The translations under genes were made by a program, and so were the position numbers. From positions 535,347 to 599,346 of the forward strand of contig WBMW01003931.1 of assembly GCA_013396635.1 (NCBI GenBank): 64,000 nt of DNA, written 5' to 3'. Numbering within the stretch: position 1 is the stretch's first letter; each line of letters begins with the position of its first letter. This stretch comes from Penelope pileata (lineage: Eukaryota > Chordata > Aves > Galliformes > Cracidae). Of the stretch, positions 49,801-63,000 are shown piece after piece. The notes under the pieces were generated by a model. It saw only the letters and a list, made by a program, of their open reading frames with translations. It did no database searches and was not told the origin of the DNA.

Positions 49801-52800
49801 TGTCAGCAGGTTTTGTTGGGATACTTAAGTGCTTAACTGTAACTGATTTGTAGTGCATGGCTCGGAATTGCGGGAGGGAAGTTTCCGAGACCAAGATGGC
49901 TGCCTTTGAAACCGTTATCTCAAAATGTAAACTGCTGGCTGGTTAACTCCGTTCTCAGTCTGGTTCTTGGATTACCAATTATTGGATATAGCTCAGGAGG
50001 GCTACATGTTTACTTATGTATCAAAGTATTTTGTAGGATAAGAATAAATAGCACATGAACAAGGACCCCAAAGTAAATACTCAAAAGCAATTAGTTTGTT
50101 CCTCTATGAGCAGCTCTGAGGAAAGAGGTCTATCAAATAGACAACACTTTTGAAAACAAAGTCCATTTTTAAAGGAAATGCCAGAATATGAGTATTGATG
50201 AAGTTTGAAGAAAACCCACCACTTCAGCAACTTGCTTATTTGCCTTTTTCAGTGGCAATCAGTAAATGAAATAAAAATAAATAAAACAAGCAATGAATAG
50301 TTACGCCTGAGCCGTATCCCAAGCATCCATATTTTTTTGCTTTATACTGATTATTTCAGTTAATGATCCTCTTCCACTTGAAAAATTTTGATTAAAACAG
50401 CTTTCCATTTAAGCTTTCAGACACTGAAAACTGACATATATGATTCTATACTGATGAATGCTCTTTACCAATAAAAATTGGAAGTGAAAAGCTAAAGCCC
50501 CATCCTGAAGTGAGAGAGTTTGTTTTAATTGAAGATCTCATTATGAAGTACAGTTTGGCATAATACTGCTTACACTGGAAAATACCTTGTTATTCCAATA
50601 GTACATTTCCAGTTGGCTGCAGAAGATGCAAAGTTAAGCTCATGTTCAGCAGTGATAAAAGTTACATTTACAGATAATTGACAAAGATCTGGATAGAAGG
50701 TAATTGAAACTCTAATTACCGTTTCTGTAGGCGTGCAGAAAACTTACTAATAAGTTTGTGGAAGATACTTCAGCTCTATTCTAATCTCAACCTTCCTTTT
50801 TATTTGATGTATATGAGGAACTTTATGGGAATAAAAGATTCCAGAAAATTTTTGTTATTGGAAGATGCTATAAAACACTAAGCTACAAGAAGCTGCCTAC
50901 TTCTAAGTGTAATCTAGTGAGGACTGGACTTAATACTGTAGAGAATCTTTATTTCCTAAAGAATAGTATCATTTGTTTCTCAGGCTTCCCTGTTTTAACT
51001 GATTGTGGTAACTGTTGAAGTGACACATTCAAAACAAGAGTATACTCTTTTAAGTAAAGTGAGATATCTGCATTTCTAAAATGAAGGAGGCTATTCCTTA
51101 ACAGAAGTGCAGCCAGGCATACCCACTACCATAGCTAAATGAAACTGCACTGAAATTTTACATCAGCAGAAAGTAATTGCACTGTTGGCACTTAGCCAAG
51201 GACCTAATACTAGTGTTCCGTAATCCCATGCATCCATTACTTCGTAGAATAAAAATAGAATATTCTGCAGTGCAGTTAACAATAATGACTTCAAATGACT
51301 TCTGCACTGCATTATGCCCATGATTCACAAATAAGGATAACTTAGACTTAAAAAGGTATTACAGTTTTGTGCAGAGTTGAGCCCCTCTTCAGTTGTGACT
51401 GTAATTTCACAGACTCTACTGTGATTTAAGCATTTATGCAATGGCTGTATATGTTCTTTGCATCATTATGTTAGGACTGGTTTGTGCGCCTTGGAGTGCA
51501 CTTGAAATATGTTGGGTAGTTGCAGATACACGGGATCTCATTTGTGTCATTATAAGCAAAAGAAGTCAAAATCATTATTTCAAACTTGATTAGCATCAAA
51601 TGCGTATTTTTTAAAAAGACCGTGGAAGTTCATTATTTTGTTTATTCAGCTTGAAGAACAGGATTGAACATCTGATTAGCTATCAAGTCTATATGCATTT
51701 AAAGGTGCAAAGGCACAACAAAGTCAGCAATTTCTTTTGTGCTTGTATGTAGTTAAATGTGATAAAATGTGTGGTTTAGTTTAGCTTTTACTGTAATCAG
51801 TCTTGGATCTCTACTGCGTGGTTGTGAGATCTGGATATCATGTAGATAGTGCTTCAAGGAGTCAGAGAAACTTCTAAAATTTACTGTGTAACTTGCCTTA
51901 AACTATCTGCCATAACAAATACTGTGGGTTTGCTGTTCACCTGTTGCACTACTAGTGAAGCACCAGTTGGCTCTGACGTTCAGTGGAGATGGATGATGAA
52001 TGAAAGTCTGGGTGGCTCCTGTGCAGAGGCCTAGATCTAGACATTGTAAGGCACGAATGCCCCGAAGCCATTCTAGCATGCTTTTAGCATGTAACAGTAG
52101 ATTAGTTTTTGGTTAGAACTGCTGCCAGACATTTGTTGTCCTCTAAGGCAAAGGCAAAGGTCATTTTGAGCGGTAGCAATGAGCTGTGGTGTTGAAGCAG
52201 AAAAAGGACGAAGCAAATTATAGTAGCAATAGATGTGCTTACAAGGTGTGCAACGATGTCAAATTTCTGGAACATGAAGACTGTCTATGGGAGAATTGGA
52301 AATTTTACATAAAACCTTTCCCTGTAATAGCTTTGCAGTCTTTTGCATATCCACTTTGATTTTTCTCTGACACTCAAGTGCTCTCATCCTCAGACAATGG
52401 GATATACGATAAACAAGACGATTGCAGCTCCATCTTAGATAATTGTGCTGTTGTCTGTGATTTTTAGAAGTGCATGTTACTGAACTGTGTCATCTGTGAG
52501 ATTAGAAATAGATTAGAAACCTTCCCTGCCTGTGCAGTGAGAGTGCAAATCCAGATGTTCAGAGCCCAAACAAAGCACATCCTTCAAGTTGCTCCATCTG
52601 AGGGACTTTGGTGACCATGCAAAGCTCTTCATAACATTACTTACGCAGGACAAGTAACACAGAGTAGTAGAACATTAGTGCCTAGAAGTTACTAAATGTA
52701 TCATTTTTCAGAAATGGAACTAGTATGCTTTTTGTGCTTTCATAGCAGCATCCATCTGGTTTTTTTTGTGTTTTTTTTTTTTATTGCTTTGCAAGTATTT

Positions 52801-55650
52801 ATCATTTAACTTTTCAAGATACCGTAAGAAAAACTGTAGATGAATAGCGATTAAATGCATACTAACAAGGGAAAACTGAACCACAGAAGTTAGGATTTTG
52901 TTTTGAATCCTACGGAAACATACGTGAAAGTTGTTTATGTGAAAATCCCATACTGTCAAGATAGAATTGGTTACCAAGTAGTGACTGTCTAGACTAACAA
53001 AATTGATTTTATCTAATAATAATAGATTTGTAGCAAAATTTGTGGGCAAGCCATAGTTTGCATGCCACCTTAAACATTCAGAACTACTTGAAGAGGGGGG
53101 CTACAATCCAAAATCCAGAATCATTTTTCTCCCCTTTGTCACATAAAGTTTTTGTTTAGTCAAGTATGGACTAATAGACAGTGATAGTTGTCATCTTCAG
53201 CTTCTTATTTCTCTTTCTGTGATTAAAATATATACAATTATGTAAATGATGTCTAAACTGAGCTTTGCCATGCCCGTGCCACCCTCATATGATAGCCCAA
53301 TACACAGTCCCAATGTTGGGGTAAAAGAATTCTTGTAAGGACTGCAGAGCCTCTGTGGCAATAGAAACTTAATCCCAGTTTGTCTGGGAAAGAGGCAGCC
53401 ATGTGAACAGCTGCATTTCATGAGGCCTCATGGCTAAGTGCCTTGCAAATAGTGTTTTTTCTGGGATGCAAGACAACCAAAACTGTTAAAATACAGTCCA
53501 GAGATGTTAGTCAGCCATGCAAATGACTTTGTGTTCACATAAGAAGCCACACCTGTAATTGTGTGCTACTTCTTTAAAGTCCTGATTTACAGCAAACGAT
53601 GTTTAATGTACTATCAAAAATTTTCCACTAAGAAAGGTCTGTGGGATTTTATTGATGTGCACGTGCACTTGGCAGCAAAGGGAGGGCTAAGGGAGTAATT
53701 TGGTTTTGACTGCAAAACATTTTTTTCAGTTTCTGAAATCAGTTAATTTTTGTGTGTGTGTTTATGTATAGCTATAGTATATTACAAGCTTTGTTTGGAC
53801 TCTTGTAGTATGTGTTCCACATGGAAAGAATTACTTAAGTTATAGGGAGTTTTGCTTAATGGACAGATAAATAAAGCATTCTTCGGCTCTCACATTTTGT
53901 TTTGCAGTCTCCTTTCTGAAATTCAGTCATCCTTTCTTTGTGGGAGTGCCCCAAACACTAATGAGTAAAACAAAGTTCATTTGCAGCAACTCTTCAGTAA
54001 CAAAAATAAGCGTTCATGTCAGAGGAGGGATAGAGTGTGATACATAAGCAAATATGTAGTTTATGTAGGCTTCCAATAATTTTTTTTTATGACGATGGGA
54101 ATTTAAAAATGCATTTCAATAGAGAGTTTGACAATGTGTTTAATGATTTTGGAAGTTACCTTACTTCGAGGAAGGATTTTTTTTTTTGAGGTATTAAAAA
54201 CAAAATAATAGTAGCTTTTAAAAATTAATTGTTATATGCATAATTTCATAATAATCAGGCAGTGTGCACATGTGGCTTGACAATATCCAGCTGTTCAGTT
54301 GCTGCATTAGATAGGAAGATTTGGCTTTATTAAAAATACATATTTTTTTCATCTTTTTTTGTTGGTTTCCAGGTAGTGTCATACTGTATATATGCGCCTA
54401 GTACTTTCAGTTGGAGAGTTAAGCTTTTGTTGTATTTGGCTTGCATCACTGCATGTCTCGGCTTTCAGGGTTTGTGTAAAGGTAGAACAAAAAACCCCAC
54501 CAGAGAATTAGGTTATGTTCTATATATTGACAGAGGTCTGTTTGATCGTGTCTGCATTTGATTTTGGAATGAATGTTCCATTTCTTGCTGCATAAGATTA
54601 TCTGTGTGTAAAGCATTCTGCCCAAGTTGGGTACTTAACATATATCTTGCCTGTTAGGAAACTTCAGGCTCTGCTTAAGTTCTGATGTATAGCCATGGAA
54701 TTAATGTAACACTTCTGCAAGTTGATACCTGAAACAGCTTAGTCTGTGTACCTTGAAAATGCCATTAGAATTCCAAGAAACCTGTATGTTTATGATAGAA
54801 ACAAGTTAATGATAAGAAGCCATAGTTGAGTGATAGTCTGTTCGTTTGCTGGTCTCACAGTTCAGTTCTTTCTGTTTGTCTGCTCTGTTGTGGCTAGTGG
54901 GAATTTTGCTTGTGGGAGACAATCGTTTCCCTATGGTGGATGGACTGCAAAGATAAAAGATCTGCCACCGCTGCCTGAGCCTTGTATTTTGCCTGGACTC
55001 AGCCTTGTCAAGCTACAGCGTGCAAACTCCAAATCCATTTGAATTTCCCTCATTGAATCATTTGAACAGCCTAGTGATGGATCAAATGCTGGAAGTCGTA
55101 CAAACACAGAAAAGATGTCTCCTGACCCAGAGTTTGCAAATTGTGTGTAAGAAAGGGACAGTAACTTTGGGATGTTTGATTGATTGATAGTGAAAAGGTT
55201 ATCAAAAGTAAACACAAATAGTTTGTATGTGTTGCAATAGAGAAGATGTGCTCTAAAAGAGTATATGGCTAATTGGAAGTTAAATTTTAGTTTTATCCAG
55301 GTTGAATCAGAATGTTCTGTTCTCTTGTGTTAGCCCTGTGTCCATCTTTGAAAAGTCAAAAGTACTTAGAGTACACGTTGAAAAAGCTCCTTTGATTAAA
55401 AACACCTAAAAGGGAAAATATTTTCTCATCTACTCTTTTTCAGTTAAATTCAACAGGTAAATATATTGTGAAAGGTGGAGAAGAAGGCTGCAAACACTGG
55501 AAATTTGAAACTGTGATTTTGTCTTAGTTTCAGCTGGGACAGAAGTTGTTTTTTCTTATAGTGTCTGAGCATCACAGATGCTATTTTCATTATCAGCTGT
55601 GTGTTTGAAAGGTTCCTTGTGTTCTTTAGATTTCACTTAAGCAATGTTCA

Positions 55651-56065
55651 AGGAATCATCTAGGTTGGAAAAGACCTTCAAGGTCATCAAGCCAGCCATC
55701 GGCCTGACCTCTTGAGTCCACCACTAAACCACATCCCTAAGTGCCATGTCCACGCTTCTCTTAAATACCTCCAGGGACTGGGACTCCACTGCTACCCTTG
55801 GCAGCTTTTTCCGGTGCTTGACCACCATCCCCATAAAGAAATTCTTCGTAGTATTCAGTCTAAACCTCCTATGGCATAACTTGAGGCTGTTTTCTCACGT
55901 CCTTTCACTTGTCACCTCAGAAAAGAGGCCCTCCTCTCTGCAGCCTCCCTTCAGGTAGTTGCAGAGAACAATGCAATCTCCCTTCAGCCTCCTTCAGACT
56001 GAACAACCCCAGTTTCCTCAGACACTCCTCATAACTCTTGTTTTCCAGCCCCATCACTAGCATCA
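55651..56065 (-). mobile_element. CR1 LINE fragment, old, antisense
   Basis: The minus strand reads as a CR1 3' region of about 415 nt. It has end-of-RT homology around 55965-56040, then the 3' untranslated segment, and ends at the AGGTTGGAAAAGACC motif (plus-strand 55661-55675). The wording differs from the other four copies (for example CTCTTGAGTCCACCACTAAA), so it is a different and probably older subfamily. The 8-bp tail is mostly lost: only GAATCATC remains at its edge. Both boundaries are approximate. Confidence 0.9.
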
Positions 56066-58897
56066 TACTTGTTTATGTTGCACGTGACTTCAGTGGTTCT
56101 GCTGATTCACCTACCAGGCCAAACTGCTGAGGGTTCATATCTGCTGATGCTTCAGAATAACTGGGTCGTTTTCATTTCATTGATTTCAGTGGCAGGGTTG
56201 AGGGTATGCTTACTAAAGTCAATATAGGGAAGCTGTAAGATTATGGGAAGGCAGGTTGCAAATTCTAAACAACCCTGATGAATCACAGAATGGCCTGAAA
56301 GAAATAGGATGCATCTCATTATGGGTAAGAATGGACAGAGGAATAATCAGATGCAAATAACTAAATGAAGATAAGGTGGTTGAATATCAGATTTCAAGAG
56401 ATATTCTGGAAGCATGAGTCAGGAACTGAATGGAGAAAAAACGTTTTGCTGTTGTAACCGAAGGAGGTGAAGACTGAGACGGAAATTCATACAAAAGTGA
56501 CTTTTAAAAGCGCTATGTGTAAAATGTACAGAGTAATCCTTTCAGTTCTCCTCAACACAGAATGCTTAACTGGAGTTACTGGTCCAGTTTTCAGCACCAG
56601 GCTACTGTTGCTTTCAGCATTTACATGTTTTTAGAGCTAGGGTTTTAGCTTGTTTCCACGCAGCTGTGGCTCATTTTTTCAGGAATACAAATCTGGGTAC
56701 TGGGAGATAGCCTTCTGCTGGCGTGGCAGATTTTTACTTTACACAAGTTTGTTAACCGCTGTTTTTTTTCTTGCATGTTTGCATTCATTTCTGATGGTAG
56801 AGCATTTTTGCATAGTACCCTCTATGTCTCTACCAATACTTCCCATTTAAGACACTCTTTCTAGTGCATTTTTTTTTCCTTCTCCAGAGCCAAAGGAATT
56901 ATTTTCTACAGACCACCCTAACCATCAATAAAGCCTTACTGTTTCATTTAAAATAAAATATTACCATGTCTGTCCCACAGTTTCTGCATGCTTAGTGCTA
57001 AGTACTGCTAACAGTCATAGTATCATATAACTAATCCTCCAAGTCTTCCTCTCTCTCTTTGATGCTGGCTTCTATTGCCTGTGATCTGAATGGTTCTGCT
57101 GATATCTTTACTAGCCCCAAACACCTCTGCTAAAGCTTCACGTCTGGCTGAGCTTCAGTACAACCCAATTCAGTGTTGGTGTCTACTGAACACCTGTTTT
57201 GTAGAAATGTATCAGTAAACCAGAATGAGAAAATGTGTTTTATACGTCTGTAATTTTCCTTTCATTTTACAGCTAAAGAATGCACAAAAAAGTGGGTGGA
57301 AGGAGAAGCCAGAGTTCTTTCAGGAGGTTCACTAATGATTTATAACAGGTTTATATTATTGCTCTGCTAGTACCGATCACTGATCTATCAAACAAGTTCA
57401 AGAATGATATGTTATCAAATACATCCACCCAAGAGCCAGTAACAGACAACAGGATTTGAGATGAGATCCTGATATCAAGATACTACAACTGAGTTATACT
57501 GTGGTAGAGATAGAGAGGAGGGAGAAATGGCAGGGGGTGATTAATCCTGCAGTTTTCTTTATTTTCCATACAAGATAAAACACTCTTAATAGTGATTTAC
57601 TGTTAGAATTTGACATGTTATGTTTGGTGGTTTGCACAAGTAATTCCTGAGTTTGCTAAGGTAATGCAAGAATGAAAGACATTTTGTCTTGGTGATACAC
57701 TTGATGATATTTGGTATATTTGAACTTCAGCATCCGCTATGTACAAATATTGGTGATCATTGCTCAAAACAGTGGCAAGATGCCAAGATCCAAGTGCAGA
57801 CTTAGCTAGGGCCCTTTTTGGTTTCTTGCCCCCTAGACACTGCTGCTTGTGCTGCATGTGTGATCCAGGAGCACAATTCACAAGGGTTGTGCAGCCCTCC
57901 ACACTTGCATGTAAGCTCTCTCCAGTTCAGTTCAGAGCTTTACCTAATCGTTCACCTCCTGTGATGACAGGTATTTGTATGCATTTGATTGTCTTAAAGT
58001 GGGCTTTCCCTTGAACTTTACGGAGTTAGGAAGTAACTGCTTTTCTTACATTTGAAGAGGCTACAAAGGGATCTCTGGATTTTCTCCTACCAGCCCTGAC
58101 AAAGAAAATCCACAGTTTTGAGATTTAAATACCAGCTACATTTTGTGTTGAGTCTGTGGTTAAAGTCTACGTTATGATGACTGTTTCTGGAGTCTACAGA
58201 GGATGCTGTGGCCAGCATAAAGTAACTTCCTTATTTTGAAATCCATTCTTAATCACCCATGAAATTAACTATTGGAGTCTGCCTTTGAGTTGGCACAGTC
58301 TAATAGTAGGGATTTTAAAAATATTTAACAACATATTTGGAAACAGAACTTTTCTGTTCCTTATTTATATGTTTTTGGATGTTGGCTCTTGCATGAGAAA
58401 AGTGCTGTATGCTTTAGTACTGAATTTAGAAATCTTGTGGTTTCTGTTGGCACTATGAGGGAACAGCAAGTATAAGTCTCTGGTACTTGACGAGAACGTT
58501 TTTGTGTTTTAATTATTAGACACATGAATAGAGAGCCAACTGAGTTCAGCTATTGTGTTTATTGCCTTTTTTATTCACCATAAAAAAGCAATAATTTTTC
58601 TGGATTACTATCTCTAACATGATCTGCAACTCAAAATCAGAAGAAAGCTGTAGTATCATTAGTTCTTTCCTCACATGGGGAACATGAAATTGCAGAAAAA
58701 TTGCATTGAGAGATGTTGAAGTGTAATATTCTGGATTTATAACCCAGCTAAATGTTGCAATTGAAGTCAGCTCAACAGTTAATTAGGAGTGCCTGTAGTA
58801 CATGTGCCTTGTGAAAGTACTGGTTAGGATATCCCATGTTGTTACTCTGGTTAGTAGGCCGGACTCCTAATGCAAAATGCATCTCCTATGAAATGCA
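56066..58897 (+). other. HLCS: HLCS large intron, unique segment between CR1 copies
   Basis: AT-rich intronic sequence. I see no repeat, exon or RNA gene that I can name. The open frames at 57618-58014 on both strands overlap and have no recognisable domains. Confidence 0.65.
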
Positions 58898-60062
58898 TCT
58901 CTACAATGGAGTGATGGCATTGGTGGACAAAGGAAGGGCAACTGATGTCATCTACTGGGACTTCTACAAGGCCTTTGACATGGTCCCGCACCACATCCGG
59001 ATCTCTAAATGGGAGAGAAGTTGATTTGAAGGCTGGGCTATTTGGTGGATAAAGAACTGGTTGGATGGTCACAGACGGAGGGTTGTGGTCAATGACTCTA
59101 TGTCCAGGTGGAGGCACAGGGTCTGGGGCTCTTTCAGACTGGTGCTCTTTTATACCTTTATAAATGACATAGACAGTGGGATCGAGTGCATCCTCAGCAA
59201 GTTTGCAGGTGACACCAAGCTGAGTAGTACAGTTGCTATGACAGAAGGAAGCGATGCCAGAGGGACCAGGACAAGTTTGAGAAGTGGACACACATGAACC
59301 TAATGAGGTTCTATAAGGGCAAGTGCAAGGTGTTGCACTTGGGTCACGGCAATCCCAGATAGTAGAGATTCCTGGAGAGCAGCCCTGTGGAGAAGGATTT
59401 GGGGGTCCTGGTGGACTAAAGGCTTGACATGAGCCAGCAGTGTGTGCTTGTGGCCCAGAAGGCCAACAGTACCCTAGGCTGCATCAAAAGGGATAGCCAG
59501 CAGGGAGGGGGGGTGGACTGTCTCTCTCTACTCTGCCCTCGTGAGGCCCCATCTGAAGTACTGTGTCCAGGTCTGGGGCCCCCAGCACAAGGAAAGTGAG
59601 GAGTCATTGGAGCAGGTCCAGAGGATGGCCATGAAGATGATCAGAGGGCTGCAGCACCTCTCCTGTGAAGAAAGCCTGAGGAAGCTGGGCTTGTTCAGCC
59701 TGGAGAAGAGAAGGCTGTGGGGAGACCTCATTGCAGCCTTCCAATACTTAAAGGGAGCTTACAAACAGGAGGATGACAGCATTTTTACACATTCTGATAG
59801 GGATAGGACAAGGGGGAATGATTTTAAACTAAAAGAGGGTAGATTTAGATTAGATGTTAGGGAGAAATTCTTTGCTTAGAGGTTGGTGTGGCCCTGGCCC
59901 GGCTGCCCAGAGAGCCGTGGCTGCCCCATCCCTGGAGGCGGTCAGGCCAGGTTGGATGGGCCCTGGGCAGCCTGAGCTGGTGGGTGGCAACCCTGCTTAT
60001 GGCAGGAGGGTTTGAACTAGGTGATCTTTAAGGTCCTTTCTGACCCAAGCCATTCTATATTT
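58898..60062 (+). mobile_element. CR1 LINE, degenerate sense copy
   Basis: About 1.16 kb of CR1 in the same orientation as HLCS. It starts just before RT motif A and runs to the 3' end, including GGTTGGATGGGCCCTGGGCA (59951-59970) and a decayed tail (CATTCTATATTTCTA). It is older than the copy at 13874-15950: its frame is broken and its tail repeat is worn. Its 3' end belongs to the same subfamily as the antisense fragment at 13516-13702. Confidence 0.95.
58914..59879 (+). pseudogene. Broken CR1 ORF2 reverse transcriptase
   Basis: The remains of ORF2 are readable in blocks. The first holds a motif A region (TDVIYWDFYKAFD) and ends at an in-frame TGA at 59022-59024. The next (to 59297) holds FINDI and a motif C that reads FAGD where active copies have FADD, so one catalytic aspartate is lost. 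A frameshift follows near 59255, because the D-K-F-E-K-W and N-L-M-R-F segment sits in another frame. The frame returns by 59541, where the C-terminal blocks (KMIRGLQHL, LGLFSLEKRRLWGDL) are readable to 59879. The motif B region is also badly eroded. This copy cannot make an active enzyme. Confidence 0.92.
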
Positions 60063-63000
60063 CTACAAGCTTGATGGCAAAGGTAGCTTCCTCTGAGTCT
60101 GCAGAGGTGAAAGCCCAGCTGAGTTACCATGGATAAGTATGTTTCAAAGTTTAAGTGATTCAAAACTTTAGCACTTCTATGTATTTGAAGAAGATTCCAT
60201 GTCTGAAAATGTGTTGAGGTTTTCTTGATGGAGAAATTAAGTAATTTCAGACAAATTAATTCCTGCATTTCTTAGCAAATTTTGGCTTTCCTGAATCTGT
60301 ATTTTCTATGAAAAGTTGTATATAGGGAAAATATCTGGCGAGGTCCAATAATGCCTTTGAAAATTATATACTAAACATTATTAGCTAGGCAGAGTATTTC
60401 AAAATTCAAACTAAAATTTTAGTGTTAAATTGCCATCTTGTAAGAATTTCTCAAAACGTGTCTTTCACTGGAACACTTTTTCTTTAAACAAAGCAGTAGC
60501 ATTTCAATTTTCCATTAAATCTTTTCCTTGTGCATTAATCTCTTACGTTTTATTTAAGAAAATTTTAGATGACACTTAAGATTTTTTTGAATGGAGGAGG
60601 AAAAAAATTCAGCATTTTTGTCTGTAGGAGCTTTGAGATTAAATTCTGGGCTTACTGTCATTTTTAGAAGAAATGCAGTGCTTTTTTTGATTGGTTTTGT
60701 ACTTATTAGTAATACCTTCCTCAAAGTTTTCATATTTCACAGCGCCTAATGGGAAAAAAAGGCACACGAGTAAAATTATTATGCTTTACCTGCCAGTTTA
60801 TGACACCATAGTTGTTTTATAATGGCTGTAACACCTGGGCAAAATTACAAAGCTTTGATCTAATGCCAAATAACATGTCAAATTGCCATCTGTGCGGCAA
60901 TGCTTGTAACATGCATTGTACAGTAGTATAGTGCATATCATAAAAATAAAATACGAATAAGTGTTTAGAACTTGCCAGAAGTTCTATGTATATTTTTAAA
61001 TTACATTAAATTTACACTGGCTGATAGTCATCCACACTATGGTCAAAGGTACGTGACATTTTTATGTACAGTGTTGATCTAAATCATGGTTTTACCCTAC
61101 AACAGGAATGGAAACATATAAGCAGCGTAGTCTGACAACTAACAACTTAGAAAGTGATAAATGATGAGAGTCATATGAAAATTTTAAAATTGAGACTGAT
61201 GCTTTTAGTCAATGAGAACAACACCAATTAAGAAACTTGCTTAAATTTTCAGTTGTTTTCATCTTTAAATATTTTTCAGAAAGAATATTAAAGTGACTGA
61301 CAGATCTCCCCCAGCTAACTCTTATCTGTAGACCAAAAGAAATGTCAAGCAATGTAATAACATGCTACCTCTTGTTTTAATTTGTGACAGCTATCGAGTG
61401 TACCTTTGTAAAGAGGAGAGAAATAAAAATATTTTTCATTTAGTGCTGGATTAGAAAAACTAGATATTTACTACATCTCTAGGTTTATAACAACAGCCAC
61501 CTTACCGTCATAAACCACCAGGATCTAGATTTGGAGCATAGTACATGTTGCAGTCATCAAATAAAAGAAACAAAAGAAAATCACTGAAGAAAATTCAAAT
61601 GCTTTCAGAGCTTTTTTCTTTAGTATAAATTACTTTTTTTTAATTTGAAGTATCATTGTTTTTGATGAAACTTTTAGTACTAAAAGGATAATGGAAAACT
61701 TGTGAGTATAAGTAAATAAGTGTTATAGTTAATTTTGTAGGTCTTCTGCAGTTGTTTAGCAACAAATGGATTTTTGCTGGAATGCTTTAGTTTTTTCCTG
61801 TTTGCACTGAAAACCTCTGGGGAGGATCTGGGGAGGGCAGCTAGGTAGTTTCTGCTCAAATAGAATTCTTCTGCATGCTTATTTTAATTTGTGTGATGTG
61901 TCCTATGTCTTTTGTTCTACGTTAACCCTAAGTATCTCCCTGGCTACTTGGGAGTAACTTCATCCACTTCTCTGGCGGAACATGGCAACTATTTAATGCC
62001 ATGTATGATTTAAGACAGGAAATGAAGGACTGTCTTACAGAATTTTCATAAGGAAATGTAATTACCCAGACTAGAATTTGGCTAGAATGCAAAATAGCTG
62101 TCTATGCAAAAAGTTCTCTGTTATTTTATCTGAAAGGTGACTTTAAATAAAATTATATGAATTCAGAGTTGCTTTTGATTACTTTTGAGATCCTAATTGC
62201 TTGAGTCTCTTCTCACTATAAGTTGTTAAATGCAATGCCAATTTAAAACAGATTTGCTGCCTTAGTGGAATGCTGCTGTTTCTTGCTGTGGGGTGACTTG
62301 AAGATTTCCCACTTAGACTGTGACAGAACTTGTATACTCTTATCTAACGAAGTGTGATGAAATTAATGAGAAAAGTGACATAACAACAAGCTGCATTGAT
62401 CTGTGCATTTGAAATAGTTTATAGCATCTATACAGTGCTTTACTTTGGACAAGAATACCTAGATCTGGTTGTGATAAATATGTTTATAACTTTTCATTCT
62501 GCTCTGAAGATTGTTCTTAGCATGTTATGATAAATGTGTTTCACTGCATTCCAGTAACTATTCTGTTCTGAAATCTTGGCACTGGAGTTCGTTTTTCAAA
62601 TGAAATCTGTTTCATTTCCATTTATCCTATGTAAACTTCTCGGTATGCTTCAGGTAGCTTTTTCAAATACAGAAAGGTCATGAATTGAAAAGGTTACTTT
62701 TTAAAGGAAAAAAAAAAACGTCAAAATGGTGGGGATGTTTGCTTTTCAAATTAAAAATTGAAACAACTTAAACTCCTAGACTCTCCTCACATCTCCCTTG
62801 GAAACTCCCTCCTTTACTGTAACTTTGTGGTCTTGATGATATTCACAGAGAAGCTGATTTACTGAATAAAGAAGTTCTTTAAGTTTTGAATTTTGGAACA
62901 TTACCAGTGTGTCTGAACCCAGGTTTCAAATTTTACTGGCATTTTGTTGGCAAACCAATTTTTTGGAGTCCTTTCTTATTTGGGTACGTTTCCTGACACC

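Larger units (their letters stand above)
29138..55650 (+). other. HLCS: HLCS large intron, central unique segment
   Basis: Over 26 kb of AT-rich intronic sequence. It contains a 20-bp exact duplication (29405-29424 and 30243-30262), A runs at 31843-31860 and 43802-43817, a TG microsatellite at 38818-38847, and no transposon or exon I can name. Open frames reach at most 152 codons (42375-42833, minus) and lack recognisable domains. A more GC- and CpG-bearing patch lies near 41040-41180. Confidence 0.6.

Noticed and set aside
58851..59291. 146-codon minus-strand open frame
   Set aside because: It is antisense to the degenerate CR1 ORF2 copy.
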